In this document: positions 45,461 to 57,500 of the stretch, one piece after another | How positions within the stretch are numbered: position 1 is the stretch's first letter | Layout: the number at the start of each line of letters is the position of its first letter | Source: Pocillopora verrucosa | Lineage: Eukaryota > Cnidaria > Anthozoa > Scleractinia > Pocilloporidae | Assembly (NCBI RefSeq): GCF_036669915.1 | Contig: NC_089319.1 | Location: 558,001 to 622,000 of the forward strand | Direction of reading: 5' to 3' | Length of the DNA stretch: 64,000 nt | The notes under the pieces: model-generated | Databases searched by the model: none | Told to the model about the DNA's origin: nothing | Seen by the model: only the letters and a program-made list of their open reading frames with translations | Translations under genes and position numbers: made by a program

Positions 45461-47251
45461 ATGACTGAATCTCATTTTAGAATTTGTTTGTCCCCTCTTA
45501 ATTAATCAACATCTAAAAACCCATCACATATAGTGGCCACATCGACAATTTGGCATTAACCCTGGGCCATTTTTTTCAGTCACTTTGCAGGATTTCGTTA
45601 GAGGTGAGGCTGAACCCTCTTCAATTGACTGGGAATCCTAAAACCAAAATTAAAACAATAAAAAAATGACGTATTCCAATGATAAAAACCATAAGACACC
45701 AAACGTATCACAAATTAGTAAAACACACTTTTCGCGAATAGTTTGCAACCGGCGCCGGTCGCGGTAAAAAAATGCCGTATGTGTCATGCGCAGCAAAATA
45801 CGACCCAAAGGGAAGAGAAACAAGGATGCTGGGTCTAAATGTGAGAATGAAAATTGAAAGTTGCTTTTTGTTTTGAGCTGACAAAGAAAAACAAATTGAT
45901 TAAAGGATAAACCCTAACAGTCAATTGAAAAACATTCCTCTAATGTAACACATGGAATCTGAAGAACTGGATTCACAATAGTTTCTTTTAAAAGACTAGC
46001 TATTTCCTTGCCTGTTATTTAATGACTAATTATAAATTGATGATATCAACCAAGATACGACTATGTTCGTGATCGTCACATAGTTGATCTAACTTACAGT
46101 TCCAGCGAAAGCTATTAAAAGAATTCTGTTCCAGTGTGAGTCCTGATCAGTGGTCAGACTGAGAGCCTTTTTGGTCACACAATCTATTATAACACCAATT
46201 ATTACGGCACCAGTTCGCTCTGTAGGCCTATCAGTATTCCCAGTCCAATGAATGGACGTGGTTTTGAAACAGAACACCGAAGAATGACATAATATTTGAT
46301 TCCTATCCATACTTTTGCTTTCACTTATTTCGAGAAACGAGACTGAATCACTGATGAGATTTATCAGTGAAACCACAAAGCATAAAAGTTGTGCCCTCGC
46401 CACCATATTTCGGCCTTCTCTTTTTCTACGGTCCGGATCCTTCCAACCTAAGGCGTTATTGAAAGCTTTGAAACATTAAATCAACAGTATCATTGTAAAA
46501 CCAAAACAAAGATAAAATATTTATAAATAGAGGATTATATTGAAAATCAGCAAATGAGGCCATACAAATCCCAAATCAAATAAAAAGTTTTTTGGATAAT
46601 TCGTAATCAGCGCCAATGGCAGTAAAACTGCAATCTGTGTCATGCAAAAAAATGCAATCAGTCGGCCCAAAGAGCGGCCGGAAAAACAAAGATACTGGGT
46701 CTAACTGATCGTATTAAAATTGAAAATCGAGTTTGGTTTTGACTGAATCAAGAAAAATGAATTGACAAACCCTCCGTAGTCAGTTGAAAATCATTCTTAA
46801 ATATAAGTAATGACTGAAGTACAGAAAAAATACGAAATACTATGTTCACAACATTTTCTCTACAAAATACTTACTAGTCCTCATTACCTGCATGTTATTT
46901 GTGAATTAGTTCTCAATTGATGCACATGTCCATCTGACAAATTGCTCAGAAAAGAGCCGGAAAAAGAACAAAAACAGCAGTTTTTATGAGAGCGTGATCT
47001 TTATGTCAGGAGATGTTCAGAAAAAAAATATATTCTAGAAAACTATGTTTGTAAATCTAAAATCTGAACTCAAAAACAAATGACTTTAATTCCTCAGGTT
47101 TCACCGTTCGGCCAACACCTCAAAGCGCTCAGTGACTGACCTTGAATATTAAACAAAATATTATTCAATTCCGGAGTTTAAAGACTAGCAACAATCAGCC
47201 TTCAAAACAGGATTAGCTTCACACGTTAGAGAAAGTGCTGCCAAGGGCATG
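45461..47251. repeat. 3' flank of G5, related to flanks of G4 and G6
   Basis: 45540-46130 matches 58215-58560. 46280-47250 matches 32350-33370 and 59290-60085 (taaggcgttattgaaagctt in the first of these). It probably includes the G5 3' UTR. No gene is seen. Confidence 0.65.
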
Positions 47252-48302
47252 TCACTGAAGAAAGGTGATGATCACTCTACCATGTCCATACCTATTAAAA
47301 CAACATTCATTTTGCTGATTTGTCCCATTGTTAAGAGATCCTCCCCCTCCCCCACAGGAAAACTCTTCATTAGCTCCACCGTCTCCTCCAGAGTAACCTC
47401 CACCTCCTCCAGCTCCACGGTTCCAACGTAAACTACCGCCACCTCCAAACCCACCCTTACCATCTCCACCCTCTCCTCCTTGAAGATATCCTTTACCTTC
47501 TCGGCCAGAACCGCTCGAAGCACTTTGTCCATTACTGTAGAAACCGCCGCCGCCACTACCTACAATAAACGAAAACTGAGAAGCAGTTGTCTAATAAATG
47601 GCTTCTATTTGATTACTTACTTAAGAGCGTTTAAACGGCGATTCACAATATTATCAACTTAGTGCACTTCTCAATTTTTAGAAATTTATTCAAAAATATT
47701 ATTGGGTAGTCGATTGCTAGAAATAGAACAGCTTATTAGGACAAAATAAATGTACATAAGGTGATACGTAGGATTTTTTAAAAAACTGATATTCTAAGAG
47801 GTGCCTCCGAGAAAAGAAAAACTTCAAAGTTAGAATTAGTAATTTCAACAATTAAGTTCTGACAAATCTTACTGTCGTCCTCTTGTCCTGATGGATTGAA
47901 CCTACTGATTGTTTTGTTTTTTTCTTCTTTCTCCGCGTACCTGAATATTTTGTACTGGCCTTTTCTCCATTTCCGTTGCTGCCTCCTTAACCCAATGGCA
48001 AGTTATACCCTCCATTCCCTGTTGTGTTTATGGACGCATCACATCCAGGATGTTGTTCCAATACATTTTTAATTCCTCCTCCACCTCCAGCTATAATCAA
48101 AGACTTGTTGTTTCCTTTCACTACAAATGTACCTCCTCCACCTCCGGCTGTTTTTGAGTTAAAACTCTCCTTTTCCCCTTTTTGACCAACAAGTACATGA
48201 ATGATCTCATCTTTGGTCAAATTAAAGTTTCCAATCATTCGTGCCCCTCTTCCTCCGGTTTTTATAAAACTGTCCTCACTGTACCCCCCTGAGGCTCCTA
48301 TT

Positions 48303-48333
48303 GCTTCTATTCTGTATTCAACAGAATAGAAGC
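48303..48333. repeat. Perfect 13-bp hairpin created inside the G5 glycine-rich exon
   Basis: GCTTCTATTCTGT (48303-48315), loop ATTCA, then ACAGAATAGAAGC (48321-48333). All paralogues lack the right arm and read caccagtgcgtgg-like sequence there. The change adds 6 nt and leaves the frame open ([17 protein letters not shown]). Confidence 0.9.
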
Positions 48334-49651
48334 GTGGCACAGTCCACAGTTGAATACCGCTGAGCAATTTTACTTCTCCGTCATGATCTTGATCTTTGTA
48401 ATGACTACCAATCGCGTCTGGACCCTTTGGTCCAATCTTACCAAGATTTGTAAACACAGCTGTAAATCCTGCGTAAAACCATAGAATAAAAGTAATGTTT
48501 TTGGTAAGAAATTGTCAAAAGTTTCTTTGCCATTTCTAAGGAAATGTTCTTACATTTACGTAAATTATTAAATCACCGAAAAAATGGCATTGAAACGTCA
48601 GTCACTTGGAGCGTTCGATCAAGTCGTGCTATGCATTTTCCGACGCTTGCTCACGTTTGTATTTTTAGAAAATAGAAATCCTCGATAGTCGGGCATTGAC
48701 TTACTTCATTACATCGAAAGATTACATTCGACAATAACATATTGATTGCCGACCTGAATCAAAATGGTGATGTTAAAACAGTTCCACAACTCATTCATAC
48801 AACATTCCTATAATCGTGCCTCTCGGGGGGCTCAATATCATGCAATTATTACTAGCGGTTCGTTTGCAAAATCCCTGCAAATGATGATCCAAAAATACTT
48901 CTTTTCTTGTTCAAACGAGAATCAATACACAAGAAATCAATTTTACCTTCGTTGTGTTTTGTCCTGGGGCTGTATAATTGTGAAACCTTTCAGTATCGTT
49001 GCCGTACTGCAGATTGTACTTTGTAACCCACTCTCCCTGGTGTCTATTACTTCCTTGTGTTGCCATACGTGTCACTCGAGTGTTCAGAATAACCAGATCA
49101 ACTTGGAGCCATTGATACGTACCATTACTTTCAGCCGCCCAAGATCCCGCTCCGTCAGGATTTACAAAATGAAGTCTGCTCTGAGTGGCGGAGTGTTTAG
49201 AATCTCTCTCTGAAGAGGCGCTTAACTGTCCATCAGAGATGTCACCGCTTTGCATGCCGAGAAATCTTCCACATTCTGTTTACGAAAGGTTAGCGGGCGT
49301 TTTACAAATATAACTTATCTACGGCAGCGAAATAAAAGTAGCTATAAGATCATGAAGCAATTAATCAAGCGTAGTTTACACTCAGCTAAAAAAAATTTCG
49401 TTAACATAATCACAGAAACTTCCAACGAAATGAAGAACCTTAAAGAGCTCCTATAATTAGATCAACTGTGATGCAAACTATCAGCTTTAGAGGAAAGTTA
49501 TTTTCTTACCTTTCACGCATCCATACAGTTTCACTCTCATTGATATCTCACCTTCCCACTCCACTGGTAGAAATCGTATGTACCTTGCTGTGATTGGTGC
49601 ATTCAGGTCATGATAAACAACACTGTTCTCGTCTGTGTTTCCGTCAAATTC

Positions 49652-51411
49652 CTGCATTATAAAAGATTTGAAATAAATGTTACGTGTTTTCATATAAATT
49701 GCTTGGTACGTGCCCGCATAAGAACATAAGAATTTTTTAAAATAAAATCTATATCATTATATTATGCAATGTTTTGCGTTAGGTAAACCGTGAAATATCT
49801 CACGAGCGATTTCATTCATTAAATTCATCCCGTTCCACCTTACGGTAAAATTTAGACGAACTTTATCTACAAATATCTATCTGAGGTTGATCAAAAACTG
49901 GATCAGGATGAAATTTGTACCCGTGCAAAGAAAATGGTAAATGTAAGAAATTCCATACATCGTAACAATCTTCTTTAACAACTGTCGACTCGTGCATCGT
50001 AACAAATCGAGAAACGAATCCCTGATTGCAAAGAAGACTGTTTGTCCTCACAAACTACTCAAAGAACACTTCGGGGAAGTTTGAGTAAAGGAATGAACTT
50101 GGCTTTGTGTACAATGAGCAGCTCATGTTTTAGAACCCTTCCAGGCCTCTGATCAGTTTTACCTTTGATATGGTTTTTCCTTGTTCCTTGTAGTTTTGAA
50201 ATCTCACTCCATAGTTGCTGTATTGTAGCTTGTACCTCGTCACCCATTTGTTATGTTGACGTGATCCCTGTGTTGCTACTCGAGTTACTTCAGTGTTTTG
50301 AGCTCTGAGATCGAGCTGAAGCCACGGATTAGAATCCTTATTATCTGGTATCCAAGTCTTCCTTGTGTGATGTAATCTTACAATTTTCGCGTTATCCTTG
50401 TGTTTTTGGGACGAGAAAGTTATCTGCTCATCGGTGATTGCACCACTTTCCATACCAAGCGTTCCTTGAGAACGTAAATCTATTTTAATGCAAAAGGAAA
50501 TCTAAAATTACCAAATAAAAAAAGAGTGTCGCAACACCCTAATATACCTGAAATTGCTCACACGCCATTGGGTGATATTTTCCATTTTACATAATCTGAG
50601 TACATTTTGGCTTCTGCCCACATCAGGTGTATTTTTTTAATGAGAAAATATCTCCTTAATGCTGTTTACATGTTTGTGACTGAACGTTGTTGCGAGGAGC
50701 TTGGTGTATAATCTTCCATTTTAACAGATTAAGAACATCAGATCTCTTCATTGATGTTGTCAAGCATTTTCTCACATAAAACTTGAAAGCCCGCAATATA
50801 CAGAAACCTCGTTTTAATCATTTTTTCAACCAGTTATTGGATTAAGTGACGAAATTCATCCTTGAATTGAGTTGATATGAACCCAAAAGGGACGACGTTT
50901 TTAAAGCGGTGTGATAATATCGTTCATTCGTGATAAACAATTAGATATTGGTTTAAATGTGGTACGAAAACGTGTCTGCTGGCTCATTCAACGAACGTGG
51001 CTAGAACAATTTTTAATCAACCTTAATCTTTCATTGTTTTATGTTTTTATGTAGATATGGGATCACGTCTGATCTTTGCGTAAACTTTGTGCTTAGTTCT
51101 GTTGACATTCGCTTCGTAAGAAAGGAAACTGAGAAATTACAGTTTGTTCGTGTAGATGGTGGGTAAGAAACCGCGTTGAAGAAAATTGAGACTGAATGAG
51201 GTAAAAAACAAAAATGAGTGAAAAATCCCGTTCCAAGATGAACCATAAGAAGCAACATAGTTGTTCACATGTAAGTCCCTTTTGTATTTTGAATAACTTG
51301 TGCCATTCTAGGCTTTCACCTGCGATGTTCTGTGACTATCACCAATCACTTGCGGAGCTTATCACTTATACATCTTGTTTCTGCCTTAATGAAAAATATA
51401 AGACTCCTTAC
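49652..51411. other. G5 introns between discoidin and EGF exons
   Basis: Apart from the exon at 50163-50464, the introns 49652-50162 and 50465-51411 show no repeat shared with other paralogues and no recognisable coding segment. Confidence 0.5.
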
Positions 51412-51977
51412 CCTCATCACAATCGTGGCCTTTAGATCCAGATCCATCAACACACAAACACTGATAGTCTTTGTCTGTAAACCCAGCTTGGCATGTTGCG
51501 TTATTCTTGCAAGGATTTTGCTTACAAGCATTCTTGGGAAGGAAGGGATAAACTTAAAATGATATTTTTGCACGCATGATAGGTTCCTCGCATGTATTCA
51601 TTTATTCCCCTTGCAAGCGGGTAAAATTAACGGGTTAGAGAGGCTAGGTATCCCTTGGTCCGGTATTAAAGCTTTCTCGGACAATGAATATTACTTTTGG
51701 CCCATAGAGTTTATCCTCACCTCTGCTCCGCGGTAAATACAAATTTTGTTTTTCACCAGGTCTTCATCGTGTTCAATAGTCGCGTTATTTAGGTCACACT
51801 CATGTTTTCCAGACGACTGTTTTATCTCACAGAAGTTATAACTGACGCAGTTGGGTTCCAGGTAGCATTGAAACATGCAGAGATCCTCGTTGACGACGTC
51901 AATGGTTCGAACCGTGTGATTCTCCAACCGGAAGCCAAATTTAGGAAAACTGGTGAACTTTAAATTGCGGCAATTAC

Positions 51978-54477
51978 CTTGAGAAAAAATCTACTAAGTT
52001 AGAAAGTTGTATGTAGCATTAGGAACTTTAACTTAAGCTGGAACTTTAGAGCAGTGTTACTCCTTAATCATTGCTCTAATTTGGATTTTGGTTTTCTGCC
52101 TTGCCTATAACACCAGTCGAGTAATTTTAAATATTGTTCTGAATGATAAAGGGAATTTTTAACTTTTTGATGCGATCACCTATTATGATCGATCTATCAA
52201 TCGACGCCGAAGTCTACAATCAACCCGTGTTGATATGTAGAGTAATTCGTGTTAGTCACGTGATGGTAGTAATGTCGACTGAGCATGTTTAGCTCTTAAT
52301 AAAGGTTATTGTCAGCTTTTGTTTGGTCTCGTCTCAAAGACTCAATTCGTGAAAAGCGTACGTACGTTATTTGTTGTGTAGCCTGACTGCAGATTTCGAC
52401 CATACTGAGTATTACGAAAGCAAAGCGAGAGATAATTAAACTTGCTGACGTATAACTCAAGGAGTTAAAAACCTCTGTATATTAAAAAACTTGTTTACCA
52501 ACTCTTTTTATACTATTTAGGTCCTGGCTTTTATCTCTAAAAAATTAACCAAATTTTTACATCCGTAGTGTGCATTAACAATGGCTTGGAGGCGAATCGA
52601 CTGAAATTTACCCCCGAGCATGCACATTTTAAGGGCACAATTTAATGTAACAGGAACAATAAACCCTAAATTGTTACATTTTGGTCGAGTGAAGTAGAAA
52701 AACGATGAAGGAATCATGCGACTGCTTTTAAGAATCTGATGTCCAAGAAGTAATTGACAAGAAAACTTGAAAAGCGATAGAAAATGCGGCGCCACATGCT
52801 GCACTAACAGTTTTCCTTGAAAAATTCCTTTTTCTAGAATTTTTCGTTCAAACCATAAGGTAAAGTCTGAATTTTCAAATCATCTTCTTTAAGAGCGCGT
52901 TTTCGAAAATTTACGTTTTCGATGGGCAACTTTATTATCCAGATTGATGTTGACGCTACGATAAACTGTAAGAATAAATTTGCTTTTTCAATTTACTGCA
53001 CCAAGTGAAAGTGAGGACTCAAAGTTGGGTGTTAAATATCGAGCCTGAGGAAAAAATTTTCATGTCAGTCAAAACAGGATGTCTGCATCAATTAATGATG
53101 AATTCCTTTCCAAAAATACATCCTCTGTTGTGAACTTGTTCGTGGTTTTCCATTAGACAGAATCTACTTTAAGCTACTTACTTTCCTTAATTTGAAAATA
53201 CAATCAAACACATGTATTTACTTTAAAGCAAAAAAGCGTCAAAATCTTTTTGCGATCATGAATATGTGCTGACGTCACTGTTTTAAAATAATTTTCGATC
53301 TTATTTTACCATACTGACGCGCACGATGGACATTCATTTATTTTGCCTGAGTTCGTGAAAGTCTCGTGATCATTATTGCATGAAATAACTGGCAGATTAA
53401 CTCTTGCAAGGTTTTGAAAACCTGTCCTTAGCTCACACTGAAACCTGTGTTTGTTAAAAAAAAAAGACTTTGTTAACAAATTAAAGTTGCTTTGATGGCA
53501 GATAGTTTTTTGTTTAAAACGGTCTGTTTTGAGACTCGCGTCACATTTGCAAAGCAAGGTGATGTTTGCCACCTTTGTTCTTGCGCTTTTAGGAACTTAA
53601 AACCCGACGGTGTTATTTTTGTGATCAAATACTCTGAGAAACTCCACCAATGGACGATCAACAATCTAAATTTTGATCAAACAGGACTACGTAAAATTTG
53701 TTTAACAAATTTTCTTCCTTGAGAACCACCTGTTTCGGTTGAAAAGCCCTTTTTAGGAAGTACAATGAATATTTTGTTTATTTATGTATATATGCATATA
53801 GAACTTCCTTTCTGCAGAGACTCCCCGCAATCCACAAAGTCCTCAATTTATAGGATTGTAATATTTGAATCAACTTAAGGATCAACTTTTAGTCAGATTT
53901 TACCAAAAAAGGCCAGTTGCAAGTTTTGATGCAAATAACATGTTTCAGCCCAAAGTAAAAAGCTCTGTTGCTTTTTCTTTTCTTTTTAATTCTTTTCCCC
54001 GAAACGCTATTTCTAGTCTAAAAGACTATAATTAAAAGTTGCACTTCTGTGTCGCGCTTTCATTTGATTCAGCCGAGCCATTTCAGTTGAGTCCAACAAG
54101 ACTTTCTACTTGTTTTAAAATTCGAAGATCTGCCCGTAGATATCTTATCCTTTGTGCCGCATTAAAAATTTTAGAACGTTTATGGAAAACATTGCAGAGG
54201 CCCGATCAATTATTTTGAAGTAAAGCTTCCCAAAACCCATGTTCCCTAACATGTTATTTTGAACTTCTTATAAAATATGAAGGTTGTCTTACACCTGCCT
54301 AGAGCGAAACTTGGTTAAAATTAGTTTATTATCTATAATATTTCTGGAAGAAGTTTGTGCGAATACCTCAAGGCTTAGTTATGTTAATAAGGATGATAAA
54401 AATGTAAAATAATGATTCGGTAAACTTTTAAATAGTACTCAAACATGAGCTAGGACATAACCGTAGAAAAATCTCAC
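51978..54477. repeat. G5 intron 1, paralogous to G3 intron 1
   Basis: Matches 24531-25011 and 26296-29302. It provides the empty sites for the LINE (52447-52450) and for the 1.3-kb element (about 54015). No gene is called; a plus-strand ORF at 53492-53722 has no recognised domain. Confidence 0.75.
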
Positions 54478-54541
54478 CTTGTACTTCTGGTATTAGAGAA
54501 GCCAAAACGGTGAGAACAAAGCAGTAGAAAACAAACAGCAT

Positions 54542-57500
54542 GTTCCCACAAAACGCCCGCTATAATTCCAACGAACAGCTTAAGTGAGTTTTTTCAACTT
54601 TATGCCGGAGAACATCAGACAAATTGAGACAGCCGTAGTTAAATATGCGTTCAAATACTCTACTCTCATTACTTTCGGCAGGAGATTGTCACCATAGCAA
54701 CCGACTCGTCTCTGTGCAGGCGAATAATTAACCATATCTATAAAGATGAATTTTTACACAACCACACACAACCATCTCAGCGGTATTACAGTGTGTTTTG
54801 ACTTCAGTTTATAATTACTCAAACCCCAAATGTTCAGCTTTTTTCAAGGGACCAACAGGAGGCTTCAATTTCACAGAAACAGGTTGAAAATTCTTTTCTA
54901 TTATTTAACCACGTATTTACTTTATGGACTATAAACATACATAATCAAAAGTAGCAGGAAGCTCAACTTTATGATTTTACGACTTGAGATGATTTTAGGT
55001 TCTGGAAAGCAAGAACTCTTAATGGTTAATAAACGTCTTTTAACGAATGTTCGATCAGAAACAGAAAAATCACCATAAGACAATTCCCAGGTCTCTTTGC
55101 GATACCTCTACAGGAGTAACTGGGCCTACTTTTCTTTCTTTCTTTACATTACTTTGAACGTTTTCTAAATTCACTAATGATGACCAAATGATCCCCACAA
55201 AGAAAAAATGAATAGCATGCTTTATGTATAAAAGTAAACATCGACAAGTGAATGGAAAAAAGTCAAATTCTAAGCTCCTTGAAACTTTTGAGGCTCGACG
55301 ACATGTCACGATGTATGCAGATGAAACACAGAGACAAGATAAACTGGGTACTGGAAAAAAAAAAACCAAACGGAAAGATTTAACAAAAACCCTTAAATCA
55401 CAAAACAAAACGTTTTGTTAAATGTGATGTATGATGTCAGCTTCCCTCAAAACAAGTTAACAGGAAAGTATTGTAGATTGTTTTCTAGCCATGATTAAAA
55501 ATCATGCCCGAAATTAAACTTCTTCGACTATGTGTGTGAGGGAGAGCCAGCAGTTTATTTTTTTAAAGAAATCCTGCATTTATAAATAATTCAGGCACAT
55601 TAAATCGTTTAGGGACATTAGGTCTTATTGGAACTATTAAGAAAGTGAAACACGAAAGGTCTTTTGAAGAACAAGTGCGAAAAAGATTAAGCAGTAGGCA
55701 CAAATGAACATATTCTTGCAAATGCTTCTCTGTAAATTAAAACTCTGAACTAAAAAGGAACGACTTTGGTACCTTACGTACGCTGTCGTCGATAGAAAGG
55801 TGCGCTAAGATGATAGGAAGTGACTTTTTAAGTTCACCCGTATTATTGAGACAAATTTTTTCAAGTATTTTCCTACCTTCATCTAAAGACCAGGGAATAA
55901 TTTTTGAAAGTTCAGGAACCCCGAGACACATCCGAATGTTTGCATAACCGGTTCCACGGATACTTCAACTTCTTTCATGAGTAGAAGAAGTCATGCAAAC
56001 ACTAAAAACGCCCTCTATCACTTAATTGCAGTCTGTTTACAGGTCAAAGAATTAAAACTACTTTCTTCATATTATTTTCCCTTTTAAACCTAAATTAAAA
56101 GTCAACGTTCTTATTTACAATACACTCGACATTTTCTTCATTCTTTTGAGGCTTTTCTTGCGTTTTTTTCAGTGCAGCACTTTCTTAATCCAAACTTTTG
56201 AGGACAAATATTAATAACACAGATGAATAGTTTTCGGTCTTTAGCGTCTGAGATCAAATTTCATTTCCTTTCCTAGGAAAAATTGATCGCGTTTCCCTTA
56301 AAATTTATATTTGTCCCATAATCAGGCATTTTTAATGACAATAACTGACCACAGGACTACCTTTAGTTATGAAAACTTTATTGTGGAGCGAACAAAGCTC
56401 CCTGCGACTCAGTGTCTCTATTCAAAAGCTAATCTACCCAACCTTAAAACACTTCAGAACCAAATAACATAGATGATAATTACCCTTACCAGGTGCTTTA
56501 AATAAAGTGATTTCACTCCTACTGTCATGGCCCAGTTGTTGATCACTTTGGTAAAGGATCCTTACTTAGAAGCCGAGAAACAAACCACCTATGTGGCAAA
56601 TTATTCATGACAGTTTTTTAATAACTTGCATGGAGTGTGATCTATTCAGTGATGCCAAATTAAATCTACTGAACACATAAGACTTGCCGACAGATGTTGT
56701 CTGAAAATGTGAAAAATTTCTTAATTTTACTTGCTAGGACGATATCGCTTCATGCAGTTTAGTTTATTATTCCTCCTGAAACAAGGGGCCAAATATATTT
56801 GGAATAGTTTCTTTTTTCTTCTCTTCTGTTTTCTTTGTTTGTTGATTTTAACTTTGTTTTCACTCTGAAAAAAAAAGCCTAAGCTATGCCTTATTAGACG
56901 GATCTTTACGAAAAAAATATAATCGCTAAGAACTTAACAAAATTGGTAATTATCCAAACCGAGATATACATCTATACACCTTATCGATATTCAGCGCGCG
57001 TAGGAAGCATCAGGGTGTAAAAAGTTTCTAACATTCATGCCTTTTTAGGGTGCATCAATTTGAAAGCATATTAACTATTGTGAATACTTTTTAGACATTA
57101 AAACTGGCAGTGCACCAATTTTCTGATTTAGATCTTATGAAATTTGAACAACCATTATTAAGATCTACTTTAGAGCCAAATTGTGACAAAGAGTCAGGCT
57201 TTATTACGCACAACATGTTCAGCGAGAAGTTTAAAGAACTGCGCGGGCTTTTTTCTTTAAATCTTCATTTGGCCCATGATAATTAATTTTCATTACGAAA
57301 CTGTAGAAAAGCGGTGTCGATTTTATGTCGATCCAGCTGAGCTATTTCAGTCAAGTTAAAATAAGTCTCTCAACTTCTTTTTAAAATACAAAGGTCTGCC
57401 ACTGGTCATCATATCCGTCTTGTGGGATCGAAAAGTCAAAAACGTTCATGAACAGCATTGCAGTGACGTGAGTAATTACTCCGAGGTAAACTTTCACTTT

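Larger units (their letters stand above)
47252..54541 (-). pseudogene. G5: PAN, EGF, discoidin, glycine-rich family member with nonsense codon and half domain
   Basis: Exons: leader 54478-54541 (MLFVFYCFVLTVLASLIPEV), PAN 51721-51977 (CRNLKF, CYLEPNCVSYNFCE, IYRGAE), EGF 51412-51532 (NACKQNPCKNNATC), discoidin (F5/8 C) first half 50163-50464 and second half 49510-49651, a second discoidin first half 48947-49275 (ECGRFLGMQSGD), glycine-rich halves 47941-48468 and 47252-47559. Cumulative phases fit up to the second discoidin, whose completing exon (phase 0 to 1) is missing; skipping 48947-49275 would restore phase. A TAA at 47987-47989, where paralogues have a Ser codon after SPLG, truncates the glycine-rich domain and cuts off the last exon. 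The first discoidin lacks the usual N-terminal cysteine. Without the lesions it would be a secreted adhesion-type protein. It could also be a recent null allele. Confidence 0.75.

Noticed and set aside
53492-53722. Possible small gene of 76 codons
   Set aside because: Only weakly preserved in the paralogous intron near 27090-27240, with frame breaks and no known motif.
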